DNA of 13,424 nt from Pseudomonadota bacterium. GTDB taxonomy: Bacteria; Pseudomonadota; Alphaproteobacteria; Acetobacterales; Acetobacteraceae. Of this stretch, positions 6,738 to 13,104 are shown one piece after another (the first letter of the stretch is position 1; the number at the start of each line of letters is the position of its first letter). Made by a program: the position numbers and the translations under genes. The stretch spans positions 1-13,424 of the forward strand of contig JAKAZJ010000010.1 of assembly GCA_021826565.1 (NCBI GenBank). Direction: 5' to 3'. Below the pieces are notes generated by a model that did no database searches, was not told where the DNA came from, and saw only the letters and a list, made by a program, of their open reading frames with translations.

Positions 6738-7547
6738 TCACGATGCTCCCGGCGGGGTCTTGTCATCAAGCTCGCCCTGCGCCGCCTCCGCCCCGGCGGC
6801 GGTGGCGCTGCCCTTGAGTATCCATTCGAACCCCACGGCGATCGCCGCCCCCAGCACCGGCCCCAGGACGTAGATCCAGGTGGTATGAAGGTCCCCGCGC
6901 AGCAGGTCGGGGGCGAACGAACGCACCGGGTTCATCGATGCACCGCTGATCGGCGCCGCCCAAAGTCCGGCCAGTGCGATATAGCCGCCGACGGCCAATG
7001 CGCCGTTCGAGCCGATATTCCGCGCCCCCGAAGCGGTGCCCAAAATCGTGCTGACCAGGCCGGTCGTGAGCAGGATTTCCATCAGCAACGCGGTACCCGC
7101 ATCGATGCCTGCGCCGGGCCTGGTGGCACCCAGCGCGCCGATCGTGCCGAACATTGCGCGCAGGAACGCCGCCGCGGCGACGCTGCCGACGATCTGCGCC
7201 GCGCAATAGCCGGGGACGCGGCGCCAGGGGAAATTGCCGCGCAGCGCGAACGCGAACGTGACCGCCGGGTTCAGATGCGCGCCGCTGACGGTGCCCATGA
7301 AGTAGATGATCGCCATGACCATCAGCCCCGGCGCGACGACCATCATCGGCAGCGTGATCGCGCCGTGGCTGCGCGCGCCCACCACCACCGCCCCGGCGGC
7401 GACAACCACCAGCAGGAACGTGCCCCAGGTCTCGGCGAACAGGCGGCGCCATTCATGGGCTGCTTCCAGGAAATCGGGCGCGACCGAGCCACGCAGCATC
7501 CGGCGCCTCGCTGCGGTGCGGTGGGCGGCGCTTGCCATGGGGTCCAT
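6738..7547 (-). CDS. Aquaporin / MIP-family channel
   Basis: A 269-residue major intrinsic protein with six predicted membrane segments. The first half-helix carries the canonical box SGAHLNPAVT. The second carries SGASMNPVRSFAP, so NPA is replaced by NPV, while the pore Arg that follows is kept. It should conduct water or a small neutral solute (glycerol, ammonia or similar) across the inner membrane. A basic N-terminal extension of about 45 residues precedes the first membrane helix (AETWGTFLLVVVAAGAVVVG). The start is uncertain: ATG at 7547 has AAAAGG only 3 bases upstream, while ATG at 7538 is 12 bases from it. The gene begins 14 bases after the stop of the small ParB-like gene, so they are probably co-transcribed. 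Glycerol facilitators usually have other residues around the second box, so a water-type channel is slightly favoured. Confidence 0.9.
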   Translation of the reverse strand: MDPMASAAHRTAARRRMLRGSVAPDFLEAAHEWRRLFAETWGTFLLVVVAAGAVVVGARSHGAITLPMMVVAPGLMVMAIIYFMGTVSGAHLNPAVTFAFALRGNFPWRRVPGYCAAQIVGSVAAAAFLRAMFGTIGALGATRPGAGIDAGTALLMEILLTTGLVSTILGTASGARNIGSNGALAVGGYIALAGLWAAPISGASMNPVRSFAPDLLRGDLHTTWIYVLGPVLGAAIAVGFEWILKGSATAAGAEAAQGELDDKTPPGAS

Positions 7548-7561
7548 GAGCCTTTTGAAAC

Positions 7562-7933
7562 TCAGACGATCTTGCAGGGAATCTTCGCATCCTCGTCGAA
7601 CGAATAGACCGCGCACAGGCGGTGGTAGCCGTCGGCAATGATCACCTTCCCATTGGCGCGGTCGCGGACCATCAGCAACGGCGAGAGCTTCTCGCGCCGG
7701 ACGATGCTTGCCCGGTCTTTTTCGACATGGCTGTTGCTGACGCCCAGCAGCGACAGGCCGGAGGAGCGGAAAATATCCTTGGCCGCAAATTCCGACATTT
7801 CAGCCCGCTCCAGCGCCTCGGCCATGTCCTTCGCGGCCTGGGCTTCGAATATCAGGCCGAGATAGGACCGGGCCGCCGGGTAGTCGTGCTCCTGCGGCGC
7901 GTCCAGCCATTTGATCTTCACGGTTTTGGCCAT
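7562..7933 (-). CDS. Small conserved protein with ParB/sulfiredoxin-like motif
   Basis: A complete 123-residue cytoplasmic protein with no signal or membrane segment. The C-terminal part, KLSPLLMVRDRANGKVIIADGYHRLCAVY, looks like the ParB/sulfiredoxin-type nucleotide-binding core: a strand, then a D/G-x-HR motif (DGYHR, residues 101-105) leading into a helix. The middle segment AAKDIFRSSGLSLLGVSNSHVEKD looks well conserved from memory of alphaproteobacterial hypothetical proteins, but I cannot name a characterised relative. The ATG has GAGGA at normal spacing, and 14 bases separate its stop from the aquaporin start. It lacks the helix-turn-helix and C-terminal dimer domain of a partition ParB, so plasmid or chromosome segregation is unlikely. 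Biochemical function is unknown; nucleotide binding is a reasonable guess from the motif. Confidence 0.82.
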   Translation of the reverse strand: MAKTVKIKWLDAPQEHDYPAARSYLGLIFEAQAAKDMAEALERAEMSEFAAKDIFRSSGLSLLGVSNSHVEKDRASIVRREKLSPLLMVRDRANGKVIIADGYHRLCAVYSFDEDAKIPCKIV

Positions 7934-7994
7934 GTTCGTCCTCGATCGGACGCATGCCGCCAGGGCGGACAGGCGCGACGGGGCGACCGGAAGC

Positions 7995-8013
7995 GGGTCG
8001 CGACCCATCGATG
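7995..8013. promoter_or_regulatory. Two overlapping palindromes upstream of the ParB-like gene
   Basis: GGGTCGCGACCC (7995-8006) is a perfect 12-base palindrome, and CATCGATG (8006-8013) is a perfect 8-base palindrome sharing one base with it. They lie 62-80 bases upstream of the ParB-like start codon, in a 123-base intergenic region. On the minus strand TACCAT (8016-8011), a 4-of-6 match to a -10 box, overlaps the dyads, without a good -35. A repressor site is possible; unproven. Confidence 0.25.
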
Positions 8014-8056
8014 GTAGCACGCCCGCGCCGGGGTGGGACGAAAATCGGCGCGCGGG

Positions 8057-8698
8057 TTACTCCGCCGCCTTCCGTCCCGCCCACGCCGCCACCGGGATTC
8101 GCGGCAGATCGAATGCATCGCGCGTCCGCGCGTACCACCCGCCCCCGTGCATGCGCCCGATCAGATCCAGCTTCGGCGTATCCACATAGCAGCGCGCCGG
8201 GTCCAGCACGAACTCGTCCTTGATGTGGATCGCCAGCACCCGGCCCAGCACCACCGCGCGATCGACCCCTACCTCCACGATCACCAGACGTTCGCATTCG
8301 AACGAGACCGGCGACTCGGCGATCCGTGGCGGCGCCACCTTGGAAGACGCGGCGGTGGTCAGCCCGGCTTCGGCCAGTTCGTTCACGCTTTTGTCGAAAT
8401 CGATCGCGGTGACGTTCATCTTCTCGGCCAGCGCGTCGCTGACCATGTTCACCACGAACTGCCCGGTGCGGCGGATATTACCGCCGGTGTCCTTAACATC
8501 GCCGGGCCCACGCCCGCCGATGCCGATCGCAACGATCGGCGGGTTGCCGGACACCGCGTTGAAGAACGAGAACGGCGCGGCGTTGACCGACCCGTCCAAA
8601 TCCCGCGTGGTCACCCAGGCGATCGGCCGCGGTACCACGGTGGAGACAAGCAGCTTATAGGCGTTGGTCGCGTCCAACGCGGCAAGATCGAACAGCAT
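8057..8698 (-). CDS. Flavin reductase-like FMN-binding protein
   Basis: A 213-residue protein of the flavin reductase-like (FMN split-barrel, DIM6/NTAB) family. The N-terminal stretch KLLVSTVVPRPIAWVTT, then AAPFSFFNAVSGNPPIVAIGIG (residues about 15-61) and later NIRRTGQFVVNMVSD is the family pattern of FMN-phosphate and isoalloxazine contacts. It is expected to bind FMN in the cytoplasm. Many relatives supply reduced flavin to a monooxygenase or act as stand-alone flavoproteins, and no partner oxygenase is present here. I start it at the ATG at 8698, 13 bases after the glycosyltransferase stop, because MLFDLAALD is the normal family N-terminus; a longer in-frame start at 8779 would run into the upstream gene. 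The ribosome binding site is weak (CGGAT), so translation may depend on the upstream gene. Confidence 0.88.
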   Translation of the reverse strand: MLFDLAALDATNAYKLLVSTVVPRPIAWVTTRDLDGSVNAAPFSFFNAVSGNPPIVAIGIGGRGPGDVKDTGGNIRRTGQFVVNMVSDALAEKMNVTAIDFDKSVNELAEAGLTTAASSKVAPPRIAESPVSFECERLVIVEVGVDRAVVLGRVLAIHIKDEFVLDPARCYVDTPKLDLIGRMHGGGWYARTRDAFDLPRIPVAAWAGRKAAE

Positions 8699-8711
8699 GA
8701 AGGATCCGTTA

Positions 8712-9977
8712 TCAGGGTGTGGGGGACAGGCGCGCACCCTGCCCGCCGGCTCCACCGGTGTCCAGCGCCCGCCAGGCAACCATCGCGAACGCCGCGACCA
8801 GCACCGGCAACGACAGCGGCAACCACCGCGGCAGCGCGAAACCCAGGCCGGCGGCGTCCATGGCGATCGGCAGCGCCACCACCAGCGCCACGACCGCCCA
8901 TTCCCACCAGGCCAGCCGCGCGCCGCGCGCGATCCGTTCCAGCCCGAACGCCAGCAATCCGGCGTTCAGGATCGGCAAATCGTAGAAGAACCCGTATGGC
9001 GTCGCCAGGAACGCGCCCACCAGCAGCACCGCGCTGGCGGCCCGCCCCGGCCCGCGCCGGCGCCAGACGCGCCAGACCACGATCGCGGTCGCCAGCGCGG
9101 CCAGCGCCTGCGCCGCCCAGATCAGCTCCGGCGCCGCGCCGATCACGCGCAGATTGCCGCTGACCGTCGGCATCATCGGATACAGCCGGTGGTTTTCCCC
9201 GGCAAATCGCGACAACGCGATCAGGGCCTGCGGCCAGCGGATCCATAATTGCCAGCCGAACGCCAGGCCGCTCGCCGCCACCGTCGCCAGCACCGTCGCC
9301 ACCGCCGCGGCGATCGTGCGCCATTGCCGCGCCGCGATCAGCGCCACCGGGACCAGCACACCGAATTGCGGCTTGCACGCGGCCAACCCGAACAGCACGC
9401 CGGCCAGTACCGGGCGGCGCGGGAGAAACCGGCAGCCGCCGGCCAGCAGCCCGGCGACGATCAGCCCGTCCTGCCCCACCGCGACGCTCAGCGCCGTCAC
9501 CGGCACCAGCAACACCCCGATTGCGATCTGTCGGCGCCATGGCGCCTCCGCCAGCAGCAGCGTGTAGCTTGCGATCCCCGCGGCCATCCACGCCAGGGCC
9601 CCGATCCGCCAACTGAGGTAGCCCAGCGGCCAGATCAGCAACAACAGGCTGGGCGGATAGGCGAACGGGTAATGGTGCGGGTAGCCCGGGATCGCGGCCT
9701 GGATGAACCGATCGACCTGGGCGAAATCATAGATCGCAGTGGCACGCGGGGCAGCGCGCAACAAGGCGGCCCAGGACCGGAAGCCGATGAAATCCGAGGG
9801 ATTTCGCGGATGGGCCCAGACCTGGGCCACATGAATCGCGTAAAACAGCACCCCGAACCCGGCCAGCATCCCGAGTAAGATGGCCAGCGCGGTCCGCCTC
9901 CAGACCGGGACCGGGCGGTGGCGCGGCAGCGCGGCAGGCGCGGGCAAGACGGGTGCAGAGGGGGTGGACGCAGACAC
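8712..9977 (-). CDS. GT87 (DUF2029) family polytopic glycosyltransferase
   Basis: A polytopic membrane protein of about 421 residues and roughly ten hydrophobic segments. The first periplasmic loop after membrane helix 1 contains NPSDFIGFRSWAALL with an Asp (about residue 62) at the position used for catalysis in GT-C enzymes, then YDFAQVDRF and the aromatic-proline stretch HHYPFAYPPSLLLL typical of GT87/DUF2029. Relatives such as mycobacterial PimE transfer mannose from polyprenyl-phosphate-mannose outside the membrane, so a lipid-linked sugar donor is likely. The start is uncertain. I chose GTG at 9977, which leaves a short cytoplasmic tail before helix 1. The ATG at 10157 would overlap the divergent gene at 10063 and encode a low-complexity arginine/alanine stretch. 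The flavin reductase gene follows after 13 bases. The acceptor is unknown. Confidence 0.82.
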   Translation of the reverse strand: MSASTPSAPVLPAPAALPRHRPVPVWRRTALAILLGMLAGFGVLFYAIHVAQVWAHPRNPSDFIGFRSWAALLRAAPRATAIYDFAQVDRFIQAAIPGYPHHYPFAYPPSLLLLIWPLGYLSWRIGALAWMAAGIASYTLLLAEAPWRRQIAIGVLLVPVTALSVAVGQDGLIVAGLLAGGCRFLPRRPVLAGVLFGLAACKPQFGVLVPVALIAARQWRTIAAAVATVLATVAASGLAFGWQLWIRWPQALIALSRFAGENHRLYPMMPTVSGNLRVIGAAPELIWAAQALAALATAIVVWRVWRRRGPGRAASAVLLVGAFLATPYGFFYDLPILNAGLLAFGLERIARGARLAWWEWAVVALVVALPIAMDAAGLGFALPRWLPLSLPVLVAAFAMVAWRALDTGGAGGQGARLSPTP

Positions 9978-10046
9978 ATTCGCGATGTGCCGCGGGCCCG
10001 GTAACAGCGCGGTTGCAGCGCCGGTGACGCGGCGTTTACCCCGCTG

Positions 10047-10061
10047 CCCGCATCCTGCGGG
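10047..10061 (+). other. Hairpin overlapping the ribosome binding site of the EEP gene
   Basis: CCCGC-ATCCT-GCGGG is a perfect 5-bp GC stem ending one base before the ATG at 10063. The only Shine-Dalgarno-like bases (GCGGGA) are its right arm. It could reduce translation initiation, or the gene may use another start signal. Confidence 0.3.
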
Positions 10062-10062
10062 A

Positions 10063-10989
10063 ATGCGCCGTCTGGCTCTCGCCCTCGCCCTGCTGCTCGC
10101 CGCCGTGCCGCGCGCGGGGGCGTTGCGCGTGGCCACGTGGAATCTGGACTGGCTCACCAGCCGCCGCGCCGGCGATCCCGCCCTGCCGTCGGACGTCCAT
10201 CCGCGGCGCCCGGGGGATTTCGCCCGCCTCGCGGCCTACGCCGCGCGGCTGGACGCCGACGTGGTCGCGATTCAGGAAGTGGACGGCGCCCGCGCTGCCG
10301 CCCGCGTGTTCCCGCCCGCCCGCTACGTGATCGACATGACCCACGACCACGTGGTCCAGCGCGTCGGCTTCGCGATCCGCCGCGGGCTCCGCTTCACCCG
10401 CCACAAGGACCTGACCGCGCTGGCCCCGCCCGGCTCGTGGTTGCGCTCCGGAGCCGATATCACGGTGCAGCTTCGCTCCGGGCCGTTGCGGATTCTGGCG
10501 GTGCATCTGAAGGCGGGGTGCCAGTTCTCCGCGCTGCGCGGGCGCCGCCCGGCCTGCAAGACGCTGGCGCGCCAGGTGCCGCCGCTGGTGGCCTGGATCG
10601 CGGCGCGCGCGCGCCACGCCACGCCGTTCCTGATCCTTGGCGATTTCAACCGGAAATTCGACCCGCACCATGGCCACCAGGACGGGCTGTGGCGGCGCCT
10701 GACCGCGGCGGCGCCGCTGGTCCGGGCCGAGCGCGGTTTCGCCTCGCCCTGCTGGGGCGCCGAATATTTCATCGACCACATCCTGGCCGGCGGGGCGGCG
10801 CGGGCCTGGCTGGTGCCCGGCAGCCTGCGCGTTCTTGTGTATGCCGAGCACGGTGCGGCCTGGAAATCCCGGCTGTCGGATCACTGTCCGGTTTCAGTAC
10901 GACTCCGCCCGCCGGCGCGGTCGCAACAGCAGGCCGCCAGCCCGTTCGTGCCGCGTACGGTACAACGGCCCGCGCCGCGGCGGCCATGA
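10063..10989 (+). CDS. Exported endonuclease/exonuclease/phosphatase (EEP) family protein
   Basis: A 308-residue secreted member of the EEP superfamily (DNase I/exonuclease III/phosphoesterase fold). The N-terminus is a signal peptide, MRRLALALALLLAAVPRAGA with cleavage near residue 20. Metal and catalytic residues are visible in order: Asn27 in TWNLDW, Glu72 in AIQEVD, His148 in VHLKAGC, Asp194 and Asn196 in GDFNRKF, and Asp273-His274 in SDHCPV. Four cysteines are present in the mature protein (153, 165, 230, 275), consistent with two disulfides in the periplasm or outside the cell. It should cleave phosphodiester bonds of nucleic acid or another phosphoester. The 30 C-terminal residues are proline/arginine-rich and not part of the fold. 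It is divergent from the GT87 gene with 85 bases between chosen starts, and its ribosome binding site lies in a hairpin. Substrate not determinable. Confidence 0.88.
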   Translation: MRRLALALALLLAAVPRAGALRVATWNLDWLTSRRAGDPALPSDVHPRRPGDFARLAAYAARLDADVVAIQEVDGARAAARVFPPARYVIDMTHDHVVQRVGFAIRRGLRFTRHKDLTALAPPGSWLRSGADITVQLRSGPLRILAVHLKAGCQFSALRGRRPACKTLARQVPPLVAWIAARARHATPFLILGDFNRKFDPHHGHQDGLWRRLTAAAPLVRAERGFASPCWGAEYFIDHILAGGAARAWLVPGSLRVLVYAEHGAAWKSRLSDHCPVSVRLRPPARSQQQAASPFVPRTVQRPAPRRP

Positions 10990-11007
10990 GCCGGACTCGC
11001 CCCCCCG

Positions 11008-11037
11008 CTTCCGCCCCGCCCGGGGGGCGCGCATACT
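11008..11037 (+). promoter_or_regulatory. Possible PPK2 promoter producing a leaderless mRNA
   Basis: CATACT (11032-11037; 4 of 6 to TATAAT) lies 6 bases upstream of the PPK2 ATG, so the A of ATG falls where transcription would begin. A poor -35 candidate, CTTCCG (11008-11013), is 18 bases upstream of it. No Shine-Dalgarno sequence is present before the ATG, which fits leaderless translation. Confidence 0.3.
11012..11029 (+). other. GC-rich hairpin between the EEP and PPK2 genes
   Basis: CGCCCC-GCCCGG-GGGGCG makes a perfect 6-bp stem 23 bases after the EEP stop codon. It is not followed by a U-tract, so as an intrinsic terminator it is weak. It also sits inside the spacer of the proposed PPK2 promoter. 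Confidence 0.3.
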
Positions 11038-11043
11038 CGGTCC

Positions 11044-11955
11044 ATGGAACCGTCCCCGACGCCGCTGACGCGCAAGCAGCTGGGCAAGCTGCTGGACCGC
11101 TACCGGGTCACCGACGGGCGACGCTTCCGCCTGAAAGATCACGACCCGGCCGACACTGCCGGGCACATGATCAGCCACGACCAGGCGCTGCATCAACTGG
11201 CCGCCGATGTGGAACGGCTGACGGTGTTGCAGGAAAAACTCTTTGCCCAGGATTCCTGGGCGTTGCTGGCTGCGTTCCAGGCGCTGGATGCCGCCGGCAA
11301 GGACGGCACGATCAAGCACGTGATGTCCGGGGTGAACCCCGCTGGCGTCCAGGTCACCAGCTTCAAGACCCCGGGACCCGAGGAACTGGCGCATGATTTC
11401 CTCTGGCGCTGCACCCGCGCTTTGCCGGAACGCGGCCGGATCGGCATCTTCAACCGCAGCCATTACGAAGAAGTGCTGGTGGTGCGGGTCCATCCGGAAA
11501 TCCTCGCCCGGCAACGCCTGCCGGCCGCGCGGCTGGGCCGCAAAATCTGGGATCAGCGCCTGACCGCGATCACCGGTTTCGAGCGCTATCTGGCACGCCA
11601 GGGCACCGTAGTGCTGAAATTCTTCCTGCATCTGTCGCCGGAAGAACAGAAGCGGCGGTTCCTCGCCCGGCTGGACGAGCCCGCCAAGCACTGGAAATTC
11701 TCTGCCGCCGATCTGGCCGAACGCGATCACTGGGACGCCTATCAGGCGGCGTATCAGGCCGCGATCGCCGCGACCGCGAAGCCCTGGGCGCCGTGGTTCG
11801 TGGTGCCGGCGGACCATAAATGGTTCACGCACATGATCGTCGGCGCCGCGCTGGTCGAGGCGCTGGAGCGGCTGGACCTGCGGCTTCCCGCGCCCGACCC
11901 GGCGGCGGCGGCGGCGCTGGCCGCGGCGCGTGAGAAGCTGGAAGCCGAAATCTGA
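11044..11955 (+). CDS. Polyphosphate kinase 2 (PPK2) family protein
   Basis: A complete 303-residue PPK2-family phosphotransferase, which moves phosphate between polyphosphate and nucleotides in the cytoplasm. Key parts are the Walker A region LDAAGKDGT (81-89, Lys86 and Asp87), the family block HVMSGVNPAGVQVTSFK, EELAHDFLWR, the Walker B segment GRIGIFNRSHYEEVLVVRVHP (about 131-151), and the conserved RLDEPAKHWKFSAADLAERDHWDAY and PWFVVPADHKWF stretches near the C-terminus. The GKDG form and HYE/VRVHP context resemble the class that phosphorylates AMP and/or ADP at the expense of polyphosphate, but class cannot be fixed by eye. The ATG has no Shine-Dalgarno sequence and has a -10-like CATACT 6 bases upstream, suggesting a leaderless message. 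The enolase-superfamily gene follows after 20 bases. An alanine-rich C-terminal tail is present. Confidence 0.92.
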   Translation: MEPSPTPLTRKQLGKLLDRYRVTDGRRFRLKDHDPADTAGHMISHDQALHQLAADVERLTVLQEKLFAQDSWALLAAFQALDAAGKDGTIKHVMSGVNPAGVQVTSFKTPGPEELAHDFLWRCTRALPERGRIGIFNRSHYEEVLVVRVHPEILARQRLPAARLGRKIWDQRLTAITGFERYLARQGTVVLKFFLHLSPEEQKRRFLARLDEPAKHWKFSAADLAERDHWDAYQAAYQAAIAATAKPWAPWFVVPADHKWFTHMIVGAALVEALERLDLRLPAPDPAAAAALAAAREKLEAEI

Positions 11956-11975
11956 ATTAATCGAAGGGACACGCC

Positions 11976-13070
11976 ATGAAGATCGCTCGCTGCGAAGCCA
12001 CGTTGCTGTCGATTCCGGAAGATGAACCGCTGGCCAACGCGCCGGAACGCCCGGGTGCGATGCGGCCGGTGGTCGCGCTGCGGCTGCACACGCAAGACGG
12101 GATCGAGGGCGTCGGCCTCGCGTTCTACGGCGGCGTGCTGTCGGGTGCGCTGCGTCAGGCGGTGGAGGCGCTTGGCGCGCTGATCGTGGGCGACGATCCG
12201 CTGCGGCCGGAGGCGGTCGCGGCCAAGCTGCGCGCCGCCGCCGGGGGGTGCGAGCCGGGCGGGATTTTCACCCTGGCTGCCGCGGCGATCGACCTGGCGC
12301 TGTGGGATATCAAGGGCAAGGCGGCTGGTCTGCCGATCTGGAAGCTGCTGGGGGGCGCGCGATCGCGCGTGCCCACCTACGCCTCGGGTGCGCTGCGGCG
12401 TGGCCTGACGCATGACCAGGCCGCGACCGCGGCGGCGAAACTGAAGGCCAGCGGCTTCCACGAGATGAAAATGCAGTTGGCCCTGCCCGGCACGCCGACG
12501 GTGACCGACGAGGTCACCCGCGCGCGCGTGATCCGCGACGCGATCGGCCCCGACATTTGCCTGATGTGCGACATCAACCAGCGCTGGCGCCCGGAACAGG
12601 CGATCGAGATCGGCAGCCGGATCGCCGAGGATGTCCGGCTGTTCTGGCTGGAAGACGTGACCGTCGCCGACGATTTCGCCGGCATCGCGCGCATCAATGC
12701 CGCCCTGCCGACGCCGATCGCCGGCGGCGAATATCTCTGGGGCGTCACCCCGCATCGCCACGCGATCGAGGCGCGCGCGGTGGATTACGTGATGATCGAT
12801 CTGGTCCGCGCCGGCGGGGTCACGCCGTGGCTGAAGATCGCCGGCATGGCGGACGCGTTCAATCTGCCGGTGGTCAGCCACGTGATCCCCGAGTTCCATT
12901 GCCAGCTGATCGGCGCGATCCCGAACGGGCTGACGGTGGAATACATGCCGTGGATGCTGAAACTGTTCACGGCGACCCCGCCTGTCGCCGACGGTCACAT
13001 CACGCTGCCGGAAACCCCGGGCTGGGGGCTTGCGTTCGATCCGGCGGCACTGGCGCGCTACCGGGTTTGA
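11976..13070 (+). CDS. Mandelate racemase/muconate lactonizing (enolase superfamily) enzyme
   Basis: A complete 364-residue enolase-superfamily enzyme with an N-terminal capping domain and a C-terminal barrel. The magnesium ligands are clear: Asp199 in LMCDINQRW, Glu226 in WLEDV and Glu252 in AGGEYLWG. The Asp275/His302 pair (MIDLVRAGG and SHVIPEFH) matches the Asp-His dyad of mandelate racemase, with the same 27-residue separation. The KxK motif of that group is instead KMQ: Lys165 is kept, and Gln167 replaces the second catalytic Lys. The enzyme should abstract a proton alpha to a carboxylate, as in acid-sugar dehydratases or racemases, but its chemistry may rely on His302 alone. The ATG has GAAGGGA at good spacing and lies 20 bases after PPK2; I see no functional link between them. 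The substrate is unknown. Confidence 0.92.
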   Translation: MKIARCEATLLSIPEDEPLANAPERPGAMRPVVALRLHTQDGIEGVGLAFYGGVLSGALRQAVEALGALIVGDDPLRPEAVAAKLRAAAGGCEPGGIFTLAAAAIDLALWDIKGKAAGLPIWKLLGGARSRVPTYASGALRRGLTHDQAATAAAKLKASGFHEMKMQLALPGTPTVTDEVTRARVIRDAIGPDICLMCDINQRWRPEQAIEIGSRIAEDVRLFWLEDVTVADDFAGIARINAALPTPIAGGEYLWGVTPHRHAIEARAVDYVMIDLVRAGGVTPWLKIAGMADAFNLPVVSHVIPEFHCQLIGAIPNGLTVEYMPWMLKLFTATPPVADGHITLPETPGWGLAFDPAALARYRV

Positions 13071-13104
13071 GCGGCCCGAAGGGCGGCCCGAGGGAGAGCG
13101 GCGG

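Noticed and set aside
5034..6769. Long minus-strand frames (5034-5942, 5651-6769)
   Set aside because: Antisense to the ATPase and permease genes; His/Gln/Arg/Asp-rich artefacts of the GC-rich third positions.
5842..6873. 343-codon plus-strand frame overlapping permease 2
   Set aside because: Out of frame with permease 2, which has clear membrane segments and an EAA loop; this product is Arg-rich.
8033..9163. 376-codon plus-strand frame
   Set aside because: Antisense to the flavin reductase and GT87 genes; proline/arginine repeats only.
9978..10157. 60-codon upstream extension of the GT87 gene to an ATG at 10157
   Set aside because: It would overlap the start of the divergent EEP gene and encodes a low-complexity Arg/Ala stretch; the shorter GTG start is preferred.
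10137..11396. 419-codon plus-strand frame
   Set aside because: Overlaps the EEP and PPK2 genes in another frame; no motif, composition extreme.
13071..13094. GCCC-GAA-GGGC dyad and repeated CGGCCCGA between the convergent genes
   Set aside because: The 4-bp stem is short and has no U-tract on either strand, so it is not supported as a terminator.
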